A program made the translations under genes and the position numbers. 36,854 bases of DNA. It comes from Chromatiales bacterium. GTDB taxonomy: Bacteria > Pseudomonadota > Gammaproteobacteria > Chromatiales > Chromatiaceae. Positions 17,234 through 26,506 of this stretch are shown in pieces (position 1 is the first letter of the stretch; every line of letters starts with the position of its first letter). The stretch covers positions 1-36,854 of the forward strand of contig JAKRWE010000010.1 in the NCBI GenBank assembly GCA_024712425.1, given 5' to 3'. The notes beneath the pieces were generated by a model. The model ran no database searches, was not told the origin of the DNA, and saw only the letters and a program-made list of their open reading frames with translations.

Positions 17234-19733
17234 GGCGTGCCTCCTCGATGGGATGGATATTGGCGGGTGTCGACCTGGCTGTCGAAGGCGCCTCGCGTCC
17301 CAGTGCATGTTGCCGACCCCAGTCGCTGAAGCTGTCGACCGCCACCACGGTCCGGCGCAGGCGTTGCATCTCCTCCAGCGCGCCCAGTTCCTCTGTGTCG
17401 ATCAGACCCTGCGCCAGCGCCTGCCGACCCTGTGTCAGCAGGTCGCGGCCATCGATCAGGCCGCTGCGACGCGCCTTGCCCAGGGTCTTCTCGATCGGCG
17501 CCACGCGGGCGGCCTGCAGGAAGGCCTGTTCGATCTGCCCCTCGCGGAAGGCCGGGTCATCGCTGATGAAGATGCCCCGGGTCAGGCGATCACGGGCGGC
17601 GCCCGGACGCAGCAGGATCGCGGTCACGTCATGGTCGAGACGGTCGTGTGGCTCGGTGAAGGGCGCGCCGGAGGGAAATACCACGATGCGCAACAACCAG
17701 CCCAGTGGGCGCCACGGCAGGTTGCGGAACAGCAGGCGAAAGGCCTCCTGCATCTGGTATGGCGACTGCTCCATGCACCAGTTCACCAGCGGCAGGTCGT
17801 CCTGCTGGCGCCCCTCGTCCTCGAACCGCTTGAGCACGGCGGAGCTCAGGTACAACTCGCTGAGGATGTCGCCGAGGCGTGCGGACAGCCGTTCCTTGCG
17901 CTTGAGTGAGCCGCCCAGGGTCATCATAGCCACGTCGGCGCACAGGGCGAAGGCCGCGCTCATCCAGCGCAGTCGCTGGTAGTAGCGGCGTGCCGGTCCC
18001 CTGACGGGCGCCGAGGAGAGACGGCCGCGCGTCAACCCCAGGAACAGGCTGCGCACCAGGTTGCCGAGCAGGAAACCCAGGTGTTCGAACAGGGCATGGT
18101 CGAAGTCCGCCAGGCCCTGGCAGCGATCGGGATTCTGTGCCGCCTTGAACTCCTTGAGCACCCAGGGATGGGCACGTACCGCACCCTGGCCGAAGATGAT
18201 CATGCTGCGGGTCAGGATGTTGGCGCCCTCGACCGTGATAGCAATCGGTATCGCCTGGTAAACCCGGCCGATCAGGTTGTTGGGTCCCAGGCAGATACCG
18301 CTGCCGCCCTGGATGTCCATGGCGTCGTTGATGCACTGGCGGTATTTTTCGGTGAGGTGATATTTGATGATGGCCGATATCACCGAGGGCCGTTCGCCGA
18401 TGTCGAGACCGCCCAGGGTCAGGTTGCGGGCAGCGTCCATCTGGTAGGTGAGACCGGCGATACGGGCCAGCGGCTTCTCGATGCCCTCGAAGCGGCCGAT
18501 GGGTATGTTGAACTGGCGTCGGATAGCCGCATAGGCGCCGGTATAACGCGATGCCAGCTTGCCCGCGCCCACGCTCAGGGAGGGCAGGGAGATGCCGCGT
18601 CCCTCGGACAGGCATTCGACCAGCATGCGCCAGCCGTGTCCTATTCCTTCGCGGCCGCCGATCAGCTGGGTCAGCGGTACGAATACGTCCCGGCCGCGGT
18701 TGGGGCCGTTCTGGAACGGTATGTCCAGGGGTACATGGCGATCGCCGATCTCGACCCCGGGCGTGTCCCGGGGGGCCAGGGCCAGGGTGATACCGAGGTC
18801 TTGTCGTTCACCCAGCAGCCCATCCGGATCGTAGAGGCGGAAGGCCAGTCCAAGCAGGGTGCAGACCGGTCCGAGGGTGATATAGCGTTTCTCCCAGTTC
18901 AGCCGGACACCCAGCACGTTCTGCTCGCCCCGCCATTCGCCATGACAGATCACGCCGCTGTCCGGAATGGCGCCGGCGTCGGAACCGGCGTCCGGCCCGG
19001 TGAGTGCAAAACAGGGAATCTCCTCGCCGCGTGCCAGTCGGGGCAGGTAGTAATCGCGCTGTTCACGTGTGCCATAGCTCATCAGCAGCTTGCCGGGGCC
19101 GAGCGAGTTGGGAACCATGGCGGTCACGGCCGCGGCCACGCTGCGGCTGGCGAGCTTCATGACCACCTCGGAATGGAGCTGGGCGGAGAAGCCCCTGCCG
19201 CCGTAACGGCGTGGGATGATCAGGCCGAAGAAACCCTCGCTGCGAATGAAATCCCATACCGCCGGTGGCAGGTCCTGCTCCTCGTGCGTGATCTGCCAGT
19301 CGTCCAGCATCCGGCACAGCTGTTCGGTGGGTCCGTCCAGGAAGGCCCGTTCTTCGGTGCTCAGGTGCGGGCGGGGCAGTCGCAGCAGACGTCCCCAGTG
19401 CGGGTTGCCCGAAAAGAGTTCCGCATCCCACCACACGGTACCGGCCTCCAGCGCCTCACGCTCGGTTCGGGACATGCCCGGCATGACCTTGCGGAACTGG
19501 CGCAGCAGCGGCGCGGTGATATAGCGGCGGCGGATGTGGGGCACACCCAACAGCAGCACCGCAGCGGTGGCGAACAACCACAGTGGCACCGATACGTACC
19601 ATCGGATATCGGTGCCCAGGGTCACGCTGGTGAGCCCGACGGCAAAGGCCCCCACCCAGATCGAGATGCCCGGGCCCCAGTAGGCCAGCGCCCACACGGC
19701 GCCGATGGTGATCAGAAGGCCGGTGAGCATCAT
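17208..19733 (-). CDS. fadE: acyl-CoA dehydrogenase FadE
   Basis: FadE makes the first oxidation of beta-oxidation, acyl-CoA to 2-enoyl-CoA, with FAD and transfer of electrons to the respiratory chain. The 841-residue protein (E. coli FadE 814) is the long membrane-associated type: two or three hydrophobic helices in the first 60 residues, then the dehydrogenase domain with FALTGPDAGSDAGAIPDSG and GGSGICLGPNN. A long C-terminal domain specific to FadE follows. No frame break is seen over 2.5 kb. It starts 22 bp after the YiiX-like gene and overlaps the thiolase start by 26 bp. Confidence 0.94.
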   Translation of the reverse strand: MMLTGLLITIGAVWALAYWGPGISIWVGAFAVGLTSVTLGTDIRWYVSVPLWLFATAAVLLLGVPHIRRRYITAPLLRQFRKVMPGMSRTEREALEAGTVWWDAELFSGNPHWGRLLRLPRPHLSTEERAFLDGPTEQLCRMLDDWQITHEEQDLPPAVWDFIRSEGFFGLIIPRRYGGRGFSAQLHSEVVMKLASRSVAAAVTAMVPNSLGPGKLLMSYGTREQRDYYLPRLARGEEIPCFALTGPDAGSDAGAIPDSGVICHGEWRGEQNVLGVRLNWEKRYITLGPVCTLLGLAFRLYDPDGLLGERQDLGITLALAPRDTPGVEIGDRHVPLDIPFQNGPNRGRDVFVPLTQLIGGREGIGHGWRMLVECLSEGRGISLPSLSVGAGKLASRYTGAYAAIRRQFNIPIGRFEGIEKPLARIAGLTYQMDAARNLTLGGLDIGERPSVISAIIKYHLTEKYRQCINDAMDIQGGSGICLGPNNLIGRVYQAIPIAITVEGANILTRSMIIFGQGAVRAHPWVLKEFKAAQNPDRCQGLADFDHALFEHLGFLLGNLVRSLFLGLTRGRLSSAPVRGPARRYYQRLRWMSAAFALCADVAMMTLGGSLKRKERLSARLGDILSELYLSSAVLKRFEDEGRQQDDLPLVNWCMEQSPYQMQEAFRLLFRNLPWRPLGWLLRIVVFPSGAPFTEPHDRLDHDVTAILLRPGAARDRLTRGIFISDDPAFREGQIEQAFLQAARVAPIEKTLGKARRSGLIDGRDLLTQGRQALAQGLIDTEELGALEEMQRLRRTVVAVDSFSDWGRQHALGREAPSTARSTPANIHPIEEARHDRASSTR

Positions 19734-19755
19734 GTGATGATTCTCCTGTGTCGGT

Positions 19756-20702
19756 TCATGCGCGGTTGCCTCCCAGTTTCCCGAGCCAGCGGGGCAGATG
19801 CAGTCCCTCCTGCTGGGGATCCCCGGTGTCGCCTGTCTCGGCGGCGGTCGGAGATTCCGGCAGCGTTTCGTCTTCGTCAGGCGTTACCTGCGGCATGCCG
19901 TCGCGTTCGTCGTTGTAATAAGCGTCTTCGCTGCTCCACGGAAGCTTGCGGTACAGCCCCAGTTCATCGATGCCCAGGAAGGGGTATTTGATGATGCTGA
20001 AATAGGGTGAGGTATCGAAATCGCGCGGCGCAAATAGCTTGGGGTTGCGTTTGAAGAAGCGGATGCTGCCATCCTCGCCGCGGTCGATGAACGGCAGGAT
20101 GGGGTAGTCGACCGACATGAAGGCCTCGGTGATCAGGGTCGAGCACATGATGCGGGTCGGTTGTCCGGCGTTGTGCTGAAACAGGCTGGAACGCCAGCGC
20201 CGGGGCAGGATGCTCCAGGGAAAGAAAAAGCGCGCCAGATCCAGGATCTGGCGCAGGTCGTAGTCCAGTCCGAGATGACCGATGGCGTACGCGATCACCC
20301 GGTCGGCATCATCCGGTGAAAGGCTGTCGGGACGACAGATGCGCAGATGGTCCTGGCGGTAATGGGAGAGGGGGGTGACGATGGTGCCGCGGCCCATCAG
20401 GGCCTCGATCAACAGGTTTTCGTGCGGGTCGCCGTGGTAGTGTTTTTCGAGCGTCTCCCGCAGTTCCGGATCGCGGATGTCGTGCAGGCGGCCGATGTGC
20501 AGTGCGGCATGGCTCCAGGGGCTCTGGGTGATGACCTTGATGACCTCGGCGACCCGGCTGCGCCCCTCGACCAGCAGCACATCGCCCGGACGGAGTTCGA
20601 AACGCAGGCGTTTGAAGTCACAAAGGGGGGGAGCGGCGGTGGTCCGTCGCGGATCAGCCATTTGATGGCCTTGTCGTAGACCCATTTAACCAGCTTGCGC
20701 AT
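19756..20702 (-). pseudogene. YiiX/YebB-like permuted NlpC/P60 hydrolase, one frameshift
   Basis: The family has the circularly permuted papain fold (DUF830-like) with a catalytic His early and Cys late. The His is in SPWSHAALHIG and the Cys in CSTLITEAF. The probable N-terminus MRKLVKWVYDKAIKWLIRDG starts at 20702 in another frame. Adding one G to the seven-G run at 20625-20631 joins it to LCDFKRLRFELRPGDVLLVEG, giving 315 residues. Without it, only a GTG or ATG inside the other frame is available. The substrate is unknown; relatives act on lipids, amides or thioesters. The gene lies 22 bp before fadE and heads the operon. Confidence 0.75.
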
Positions 20703-20915
20703 GGCAAACTCCCAAACCTGTATAACCTGGAAGTATAGACCTGGAAATTCAAACAGTTACTTCATATATCATATTAATACAATCGTCCAATTAATATATA
20801 CATGCAAAGTTGTTTGTAAATACAATACGTTATCTAATCAATATATAAATTGGATGAACGTTGAAGTTCAGTGATATACAACAATACTTCGGATGAAGGA
20901 CGGCTCTTCAATACT
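20703..20915. other. AT-rich intergenic region
   Basis: About 200 bp before the YiiX-like gene are strikingly AT-rich compared with the rest of the window, with many TATA and AATATATA steps. Imperfect inverted copies of CCAATTAATATATA (20787-20800) and TATATAAATTGG (near 20841-20852) are present. It contains no supported gene. It probably holds the promoter of the fad operon and perhaps binding sites for a regulator or nucleoid protein. Confidence 0.5.
20763..20790 (-). promoter_or_regulatory. candidate sigma70 promoter for the fad operon
   Basis: On the minus strand TTGGAC (20785-20790) and TATATG (20763-20768) are spaced by 16 bp. Transcription would begin about 55 bases before the YiiX-like start. 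In such AT-rich DNA chance matches are common. Confidence 0.35.
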
Positions 20916-21119
20916 TCAGAAGCGCCGGAACAGCCACAGGATCAAGGTCAGCAGGACGCTGATCACCACCATCGTGGTGATCGGAAAATAGAAAACGCAG
21001 CGCTCCTTTTCTATGACGATGTCGCCTGGAAGCCGTCCAAGCGGCAATTTGCGCAGCCACGGCCAGGACAGGCCGAGGAGCAGGAGCAGCAGGCCGTCAG
21101 CGATCAGGATGCGTTGCAT
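20916..21119 (-). CDS. DUF2905 small membrane protein
   Basis: The 67-residue protein has two hydrophobic helices (about 4-20 and 45-63) joined by the family loop KLPLGRLPGDIVIEKER, which identifies DUF2905. The function is unknown. It overlaps the end of the aminotransferase gene by 16 bp and is probably cotranscribed with it. Confidence 0.88.
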   Translation of the reverse strand: MQRILIADGLLLLLLGLSWPWLRKLPLGRLPGDIVIEKERCVFYFPITTMVVISVLLTLILWLFRRF

Positions 21120-22242
21120 ACCGCTACCGGTTCCTCGACCGCCGATGCCAGCGTTTGCGGTCGTGTGTGGAAATGCGGCGAGAAACGGACATAACCGCCA
21201 CGGCTGGCGCAGATCACGCCACGGGACATCAGTGCCCGGTAGATTCGTTCGCTATCGTGGCCGGCAATGCTGAACGAGAGAATGCCGGCCCGTTTGGATC
21301 TGGCTTCGGGGGTGACGATCTGCAGGCCGGGAACGGCGCACAGCCGTTCCCGCAGATGATCGATATTGTCCTGCAACAGACGCTCGACAGCCTCGAATCC
21401 CACCTCCTGCAGCAGTGACAGGCTGGCATCCAGCGCATGTATCCCGAGCATGTTGGGGCTGCCGCATTCGAAACGGCGGGCAGTGGGGATGGTCGCCAGT
21501 CGCCGGGTGCATAGTCGCCGGCCTGTGCCCGCATGGCCCAGCCAAACTCGGTCAGTTGCAGCTCGTCACGGATCGCCGGGTTGACGTAGAACAGGCCGAG
21601 CCCCTCGGGCGCTAGCATCCATTTGTGGCCGTCGGCGATCACGAAATCCGCGGGAACCGTATCCAGATCGAAGCGCACCGCGCCCAGGGACTGGATCGCG
21701 TCCACGCACAACAGCACGTTCGTTTCGCGGCAGGCTGCCGAGAGGCGTGCGAGATCCATGCGCAGGCCGGTGGCAAAGTGCACCGAACTGACCGCCATGA
21801 GCCGGGTATCGCCCGTTATCCGGTCGATGAGTGCCTGCTCGGGATCTGCCTCGGCGTTGATATCGACCTGATCGAAGGCCACCCCACGGTCAGCCAACGA
21901 CTCCCACACCACGCGATTGGAGGGGAAGTCGTCTGCGATTCCGATGATCCGGTCTCCCGCATGCCAATCGATCCCGGTGGCGACGAAGGACAGGCCTTCG
22001 GACGTGTTCTTGACCAGCGCGATATCTTCAGAGCAGGGGGCGTTGATCAGCCACGCGAGACGTTCGCGCAAGTTTTGCTCGACGGCCATCCAGTCGGGAT
22101 AGCGCGCGGCGCCGCGGGTCATGTTCTCGAAGGCGAAACGCTGCACGGCCTCGGCCGTGCGTTTGGGCCAGGGGGCGACCGCTGCATGATTGAGATAGCG
22201 GATTCCAGGTTCCAGCGGGAACTCGGCGGGCAGATAGCGCAT
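21104..22242 (-). pseudogene. class V aminotransferase (cysteine desulfurase-like), one frameshift
   Basis: A PLP-dependent enzyme of the aminotransferase class V fold; members include selenocysteine lyases and desulfurases, and the true reaction cannot be told here. The N-terminal 240 residues contain RYLNHAAVAPWP, the PLP Asp in CVDAIQSLGA (D181) and the Schiff-base Lys in ADGHKWMLAPEG (K207). Near 21490-21496 one base is missing. The frame then continues TARRFECGSPNMLGIHALDA to a stop at 21104, giving about 379 residues when corrected. No desulfurase-type catalytic Cys loop is obvious. The 3' end overlaps DUF2905. Confidence 0.82.
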
Positions 22243-22330
22243 GAGATGAAGTCCAGGGCGTTATGGGAATATGAACTTTCAAGGTACCCCACATCGATCT
22301 CGATCATACCCCGCGAGGCTCCCTTTCGGG

Positions 22331-22508
22331 CTGTCAACCCAATTCTAAAATGTCCCCTTTTCTCCCAAGCTGAAATGTCCCCTTGGTGAGTCCGGGGTCA
22401 TGAGGGGACGAGGGGGCGCCTCATCTCCAGGGATGGTCCGGTGCAGGCCTGTGGGCCCTGCGGTTGAGTTGGATGGTCTTGGCCTTCTCGACGGTGGCGT
22501 GGATGCTT
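22331..22508. repeat. 178-bp direct repeat, copy 1 (ISNCY end)
   Basis: Matches 23129-23306 in the same orientation with one mismatch (22456 C, 23254 T). It starts with the IS terminus TGTCAACCCAATTCTAAAATG at 22332 and contains the end of the transposase gene. Confidence 0.9.
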
Positions 22509-22558
22509 TCCTCATCGTCCAAGGGGATGGGAGGCTCGCCTTCGTTGAGGATGCGATA
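22421..22558 (-). pseudogene. ISNCY (IS1202-group) transposase, C-terminal fragment
   Basis: The minus strand encodes YRILNEGEPPIPLDDEES, then a short linker and the terminal APDHPWR before the stop at 22421. This matches the C-terminus of IS1202-group transposases as I know them. The upstream part is lost at the join with the ISL3 end near 22559. Confidence 0.65.
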
Positions 22559-22603
22559 AGGGGCTCTTCCCCTGATCGAGTGGGTAGTTTAGCGTAGGGG
22601 AGC

Positions 22604-22864
22604 ATGAGAGACGTTGATCTATACACCCAGATACTGGGTATCCAGGCACCTTGGCAGGTCACCGATGTGGAGGTGGATATGCCCCAGGGGCAAGTCACCG
22701 TCCACGTGGAGCGGGAGGCAGGTGCAAAGCTGTGTTGCCCGACCTGTGGTCAACCAGCGCCGGGCTACGACTCGCGACGTCGCCGCTGGCGCCATCTGGA
22801 TACGTGTCAGTACAAGACAATCCCCCTGTGTCAGGATACATGTCGCCTCCCCGAGTTGGGGTAA
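22604..22864 (+). pseudogene. ISL3-family transposase, N-terminal fragment
   Basis: About 73 residues match the ISL3 transposase N-terminus: DLYTQILGIQAPW, the zinc-ribbon CCPTCGQPAPGYDSRRRRWRH and LDTCQYKTI. Normal sequence stops near 22822; the last 13 codons are from the next element. GGGGCTCTTCCCC at 22560-22572 with the following GAGTGGG is probably the ISL3 left terminus. The catalytic domain is missing, so the fragment is dead. Confidence 0.75.
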
Positions 22865-22901
22865 ATTAGAGAGCAAACAGGGGGGCGGAAAAGAGGAACC
22901 A

Positions 22902-23171
22902 ATGGCCCGTTATTCAGAAGAACGTAAGGCATCCGTGCTGAAGAAACTGCTACCGCCAAACAACCGGTCCGTAGCGGATGTGGCAAGAGAGGAAGGCATC
23001 TCGGAACCGACGCTATACAACTGGCGCAAGCAGGCGAAGGAGAAGGGCATGCCGGTACCGGGAAGTGGTAAACAGACGGATGATTGGTCAGCCGAGGCCA
23101 AGTTTGCCGCCGTTATTGAAACGGCGCCCTGTCAACCCAATTCTAAAATGTCCCCTTTTCTCCCAAGCTGA
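22902..23171 (+). pseudogene. IS3-like transposase OrfA, truncated
   Basis: Starts at an ATG with GAGGAA upstream. The first 75 residues form a helix-turn-helix domain of the Tnp_1 type (ARYSEERKASVLKKLL, EGISEPTLYNWRKQAKEKG, DWSAEAKFAAVIETA). At 23129 the frame runs into the ISNCY terminus and stops at 23171. The left end of the element is probably near 22829 (TGTCAGGATACATG), where it cut the ISL3 fragment. No OrfB is present. Confidence 0.75.
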
Positions 23172-23306
23172 AATGTCCCCTTGGTGAGTCCGGGGTCATG
23201 AGGGGACGAGGGGGCGCCTCATCTCCAGGGATGGTCCGGTGCAGGCCTGTGGGTCCTGCGGTTGAGTTGGATGGTCTTGGCCTTCTCGACGGTGGCGTGG
23301 ATGCTT
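23129..23306. repeat. 178-bp direct repeat, copy 2 (ISNCY end)
   Basis: Second copy of 22331-22508, 798 bp downstream, with one mismatch. It forms the left part of the deleted ISNCY-like element. Confidence 0.9.
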
Positions 23307-23592
23307 GGTCGAGGATCTCCTGCCGGAGCGCATCGGCGATCTGGTTGTTGGGGCGCCTGCCCCGGTGGCGGGAAACCAGTCCAGCCGCTCCCTCGGCCCG
23401 GTATCGGACCACCAGGCGCTTGATCTGCCGCACGCTCAAGTCCAACTGCCGTGCCGCCTCTTTCTGCCGCAACTGCCGGTCGACAACCTGCTGAACCACC
23501 CCCAGCCGGTCCACCGTCTTCTGTGTCATCGCAATGGTCTCCTCTGTCACCACCCCTCCCGAAATCAAAAGGGGACATTTTAGAATTGGACA
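23130..23592 (-). mobile_element. internally deleted ISNCY-like element with both ends
   Basis: The left end TGTCAACCCAATTCTAAAATG (23130) and the right end, read inwards from 23592 as TGTCCAATTCTAAAATGTCC, are inverted repeats that differ by a 4-base gap. Only 463 bp remain, so about 1 kb or more of the transposase gene is missing at the junction near 23307. No clear target-site duplication is visible. It may be mobilised by a full copy elsewhere. Confidence 0.7.
23219..23529 (-). pseudogene. ISNCY transposase with internal deletion
   Basis: From the ATG at 23529 about 74 residues form the N-terminal helix-turn-helix domain (VVDRQLRQKEAARQLDLSVR, then QIKRLVVRYRAEGAAGLVSR, then HRGRRPNN). 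The sequence then jumps to the C-terminal SIHATVEKAKTIQLNRR...HPWR, out of frame. The whole integrase-like catalytic region is absent. Confidence 0.7.
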
Positions 23593-23637
23593 AAGGGGAC
23601 ATTACTGCTTTGGACTAACACAAGATCAGTATTCTGT

Positions 23638-23646
23638 TGCTATATT
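23638..23646 (+). promoter_or_regulatory. candidate extended -10 promoter for yceD-rpmF
   Basis: TGCTATATT forms an extended -10 (TGn plus TATATT). No good -35 is present 17 bp upstream. It lies 29 bases before the yceD start, just outside the IS end at 23592. Confidence 0.35.
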
Positions 23647-23674
23647 TCCAGTAATTTCATAAAATTGCGCGCTT

Positions 23675-24205
23675 ATGTTGTCGCAGCTACCCGAGCAAGC
23701 GGATCCTCTGCGCCTGTGCGAGCAGGGGAAGGTCTACGAGGGTCGCGTTGCGCTTCAGGGCTTTGCCCGCCTGGCGCCGCTTTTGACCTCTGACGAGGGC
23801 GAAGCGGCTTTTACGTTGCGCTTCGATCAGGATGACGAGGGTCGGGCGCGTATTCGTGGCCGGGTAAGGGCCGATCTGCAGGTGTGTTGTCAGCGATGCA
23901 TGGAGTCCATGCCGCTGGCAGTGGATATGGCGTTCATGCTGAGTCCGGTATCGGGTCCCAAGGAGGCGGAGATGCTGCCCCCGGCGTATGACCCGTTGCT
24001 GCTGGACGGGCAGCTGCTGCATCCCATCGATCTGATCGAAGACGAGTTGATCCTGGCTGTTCCGCCGGCGCCTCGTCACCCGGAAGCGGAATGCGGCGTG
24101 AAGCTGGCGGATTACCGCCGGAACGATGTCCCGGAGGCGGATGTCGAAGCGGAAACCGAAAACCCGTTTGCCGTGTTGCAGCAATTGAAGCGTGATCCGG
24201 ATTAG
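23675..24205 (+). CDS. yceD: YceD, large ribosomal RNA accumulation protein (DUF177)
   Basis: YceD is needed for normal 23S rRNA accumulation in E. coli, and its gene precedes rpmF almost everywhere. The 176-residue protein has the DUF177 core with ADLQVCCQRCMESM (CxxC at 72-75) and the acidic end DEGRARIRGRV before it, plus the C-terminal pattern ENPFAVLQQLK. It starts at the first ATG in frame, 82 bp after the IS remnant, which therefore lies in its upstream region. rpmF follows after 69 bp. Confidence 0.93.
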   Translation: MLSQLPEQADPLRLCEQGKVYEGRVALQGFARLAPLLTSDEGEAAFTLRFDQDDEGRARIRGRVRADLQVCCQRCMESMPLAVDMAFMLSPVSGPKEAEMLPPAYDPLLLDGQLLHPIDLIEDELILAVPPAPRHPEAECGVKLADYRRNDVPEADVEAETENPFAVLQQLKRDPD

Positions 24206-24274
24206 CAGCGCCCGCCGAGGCGGTACCGAATACGGAAACCCGAATACAGAAACCGATTGTCCCAGGAGACGAAC

Positions 24275-24445
24275 ATGGCAGTCCAACAGAACCGTAAAAC
24301 CCCGTCCAAGCGCGGCATGCGTCGCGCACACGATGGCCTCAAGTCCGAAACCCTGTCGGTGGATCCGACCTCGGGTGAAACCCATCTGCGTCACAATGTC
24401 AGCCCCGATGGTTTCTACCGTGGGCGCAAGGTCGTCGAAAAATAA
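24275..24445 (+). CDS. rpmF: 50S ribosomal protein L32
   Basis: A 56-residue basic protein with the canonical start [19 protein letters not shown] and end [11 protein letters not shown]. It has no CxxC zinc pairs, so it is the zinc-free type usual in gammaproteobacteria. The ATG is preceded by AGGAGAC. It lies between yceD and plsX as in E. coli. Confidence 0.97.
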   Translation: MAVQQNRKTPSKRGMRRAHDGLKSETLSVDPTSGETHLRHNVSPDGFYRGRKVVEK

Positions 24446-24499
24446 GACCGATGATGCGCTGGCAACCGTAAGGCAGCGCCTTTCGGTGCCGAACACCCG

Positions 24500-25525
24500 A
24501 TGAGTTCAAAGATTACCCTGGCACTCGACGCAATGGGTGGTGATCACGGCCCCTCCGTGGTTGTCCCCGCGGCACTGCGCTATGCCAGCGCCAATCCCGA
24601 CTGCTCGCTGGTTCTGGTGGGCCAGGAGTCGGCGCTGCGCGCGTATCTGCCAGATAAGGGATTGCCCCCGCGGGTGAGTATCCGGCATGCCGCCGAGGTG
24701 GTCGGCATGGACGAGTCCCCCGCCAGTGCGTTGCGCGGCAAGAAGGATTCCTCCATGCGGGTCGCGATCAACATGGTCAAGACCGGTGAGGCGGACGCCT
24801 GTGTCAGCGCCGGGAATACCGGCGCCCTGATGGCCACCGCACGTTTCGTGCTCAAGACCATCCCCGGCGTCGATCGCCCGGCTATCATTACCGCGCTGCC
24901 GGCCGTCGAAGGGCGCACCTGGATGCTGGATCTCGGGGCCAATATCGACTCCAACGCAGACCACCTGCTGCAGTTTGCGGTGATGGGCGCGGAGCTCGTG
25001 ACCGCTGTCGAGGGTATCGCTGCGCCCCGGGTCGGGTTGCTGAATATCGGCGAGGAGGAGATCAAGGGTATCGAGTCGGTCAAGCAGGCGCATGTACTGT
25101 TACAGAACAGCGGGCTCAATTATGTTGGGTACGCCGAAGGCGATGACGTCTATCTCAAGGAAGGGTTGGACATCGTCGTTACCGACGGATTTATCGGGAA
25201 TGTTGCGCTCAAGAGCAGCGAGGGTGTGGCCAAGATGATTCGGCACTTCCTGTCGCTAGAATTCAAGCGCAACCTGTTGACCTGGGCGGTCGCGCTGCTG
25301 GCGCTGCCGGTGCTCAAGAATCTCAAGAACCGTATCGATCCCAGACGCTACAATGGCGCCAGCCTCCTGGGACTGAGAGGGATCGTGGTAAAGAGCCATG
25401 GAGGCGCCGACCAGTTCGCCTTTGAACAGGCGATCGGTATTGCACGCAAGGAAGTGGCGGCGGATATCGCCAACCGCATCACCGAGATGGTGGCAAGCCA
25501 ACTCCAGCACAAGGCCAGCGCATGA
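24500..25525 (+). CDS. plsX: phosphate acyltransferase PlsX
   Basis: PlsX converts acyl-ACP to acyl-phosphate for phospholipid synthesis. The 341-residue soluble protein begins with the family motif [19 protein letters not shown] at 8-26. It contains [21 protein letters not shown] and a C-terminal [16 protein letters not shown]. The stop overlaps the fabH ATG by 4 bp. Confidence 0.96.
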   Translation: MSSKITLALDAMGGDHGPSVVVPAALRYASANPDCSLVLVGQESALRAYLPDKGLPPRVSIRHAAEVVGMDESPASALRGKKDSSMRVAINMVKTGEADACVSAGNTGALMATARFVLKTIPGVDRPAIITALPAVEGRTWMLDLGANIDSNADHLLQFAVMGAELVTAVEGIAAPRVGLLNIGEEEIKGIESVKQAHVLLQNSGLNYVGYAEGDDVYLKEGLDIVVTDGFIGNVALKSSEGVAKMIRHFLSLEFKRNLLTWAVALLALPVLKNLKNRIDPRRYNGASLLGLRGIVVKSHGGADQFAFEQAIGIARKEVAADIANRITEMVASQLQHKASA

Positions 25526-26499
25526 CCCAATACGCCCGAATCACCGGAACCGGAAGCTATCTGCCGGAGAAGGTGTTGACCAATCACGATCTGGAAAAGA
25601 TGGTCGACACCTCCGATGAATGGATACGTGAGCGTACCGGGATCGTCAAACGGCATATCGCCGCCGAGGGTGAAACCACCTGTGATCTGGCGGAGCAGGC
25701 GGCATTGCGCGCCATGGAGGCCGCCGGCAAGGCGGCGTGCGACATCGACCTGATCGTGCTGGCCACGACAACGCCGGACAAGGTCTTTCCGAGCACGGCC
25801 TGCCTGCTGCAACAGCGCCTGGAAATACACGGTTGTGCCGCCTTTGATGTCCAGGCGGTGTGTACGGGTTTTATCTACGCCTTGGGCGTGGCCGAAAAAT
25901 TCATCCGCTCCGGCAGCCATCACTGTGCCCTGGTGATCGGCGCGGAAACCTTCTCGCGCGTGGTCGACTGGACCGATCGCGGTACCTGCGTGTTGTTCGG
26001 CGATGGTGCGGGCGCCGTGGTGCTCGGGGCCTCCCATGAGCCGGGTATTCATTCCACTCACCTGCATGCGGACGGCTCGTTCGAAAAGCTGCTGCACGTG
26101 CCGGGCGGCGTCTCGCGCGGGTTCGACTTCGATGATGAGGAAGGCGACCCTCATTTCGCCAAGATGCGCGGCAACGAGGTGTTCAAGATAGCCGTCAAGA
26201 CACTGGGGCGGATCGTTGACGAAACGCTCGAGGCCAATGGCATGAAAAAGGCCGATATCGACTGGCTGGTGCCACACCAGGCCAATATCCGGATCATCAA
26301 TGCCGCTGCGCGCAAGCTGAACATGCCGATGGACAACGTGGTGGTGACCGTGGATCAACACGGCAACACCTCGGCGGCCTCGGTGCCGCTGGCGCTGGAT
26401 ACCGCGGTACGCGACGGGCGCATCAAGAAAGGCGAGACCCTGTTGCTGGAGGCCTTTGGTGGCGGCTTCACCTGGGGCTCGGCACTGCTGACCTTCTGA
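25522..26499 (+). CDS. fabH: 3-oxoacyl-ACP synthase III (FabH)
   Basis: FabH starts fatty-acid synthesis by condensing acetyl-CoA with malonyl-ACP. The 325-residue protein has the full triad: C114 in QAVCTGF, H252 in VPHQANIRI and N282 in GNTSAASVP. The terminal [11 protein letters not shown] is present. It overlaps plsX by 4 bp and precedes fabD by 7 bp. Confidence 0.97.
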   Translation: MTQYARITGTGSYLPEKVLTNHDLEKMVDTSDEWIRERTGIVKRHIAAEGETTCDLAEQAALRAMEAAGKAACDIDLIVLATTTPDKVFPSTACLLQQRLEIHGCAAFDVQAVCTGFIYALGVAEKFIRSGSHHCALVIGAETFSRVVDWTDRGTCVLFGDGAGAVVLGASHEPGIHSTHLHADGSFEKLLHVPGGVSRGFDFDDEEGDPHFAKMRGNEVFKIAVKTLGRIVDETLEANGMKKADIDWLVPHQANIRIINAAARKLNMPMDNVVVTVDQHGNTSAASVPLALDTAVRDGRIKKGETLLLEAFGGGFTWGSALLTF

Positions 26500-26506
26500 G
26501 GTTTCC

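Larger units (their letters stand above)
22331..23592. mobile_element. nested cluster of dead insertion sequences
   Basis: Four fragments lie in order: the end of an ISNCY-like element (22331-22558), the start of an ISL3 element (from about 22560), the start of an IS3-like element (from about 22829), and an internally deleted ISNCY-like element (23130-23592). None has a complete transposase. The cluster separates the aminotransferase from the yceD-fab cluster and fills the 361-bp gap after 22242. Confidence 0.75.

Noticed and set aside
18081-19991. 636-codon open frame on the plus strand
   Set aside because: It is antisense to fadE, which has complete family motifs; long antisense frames are expected at this GC content.
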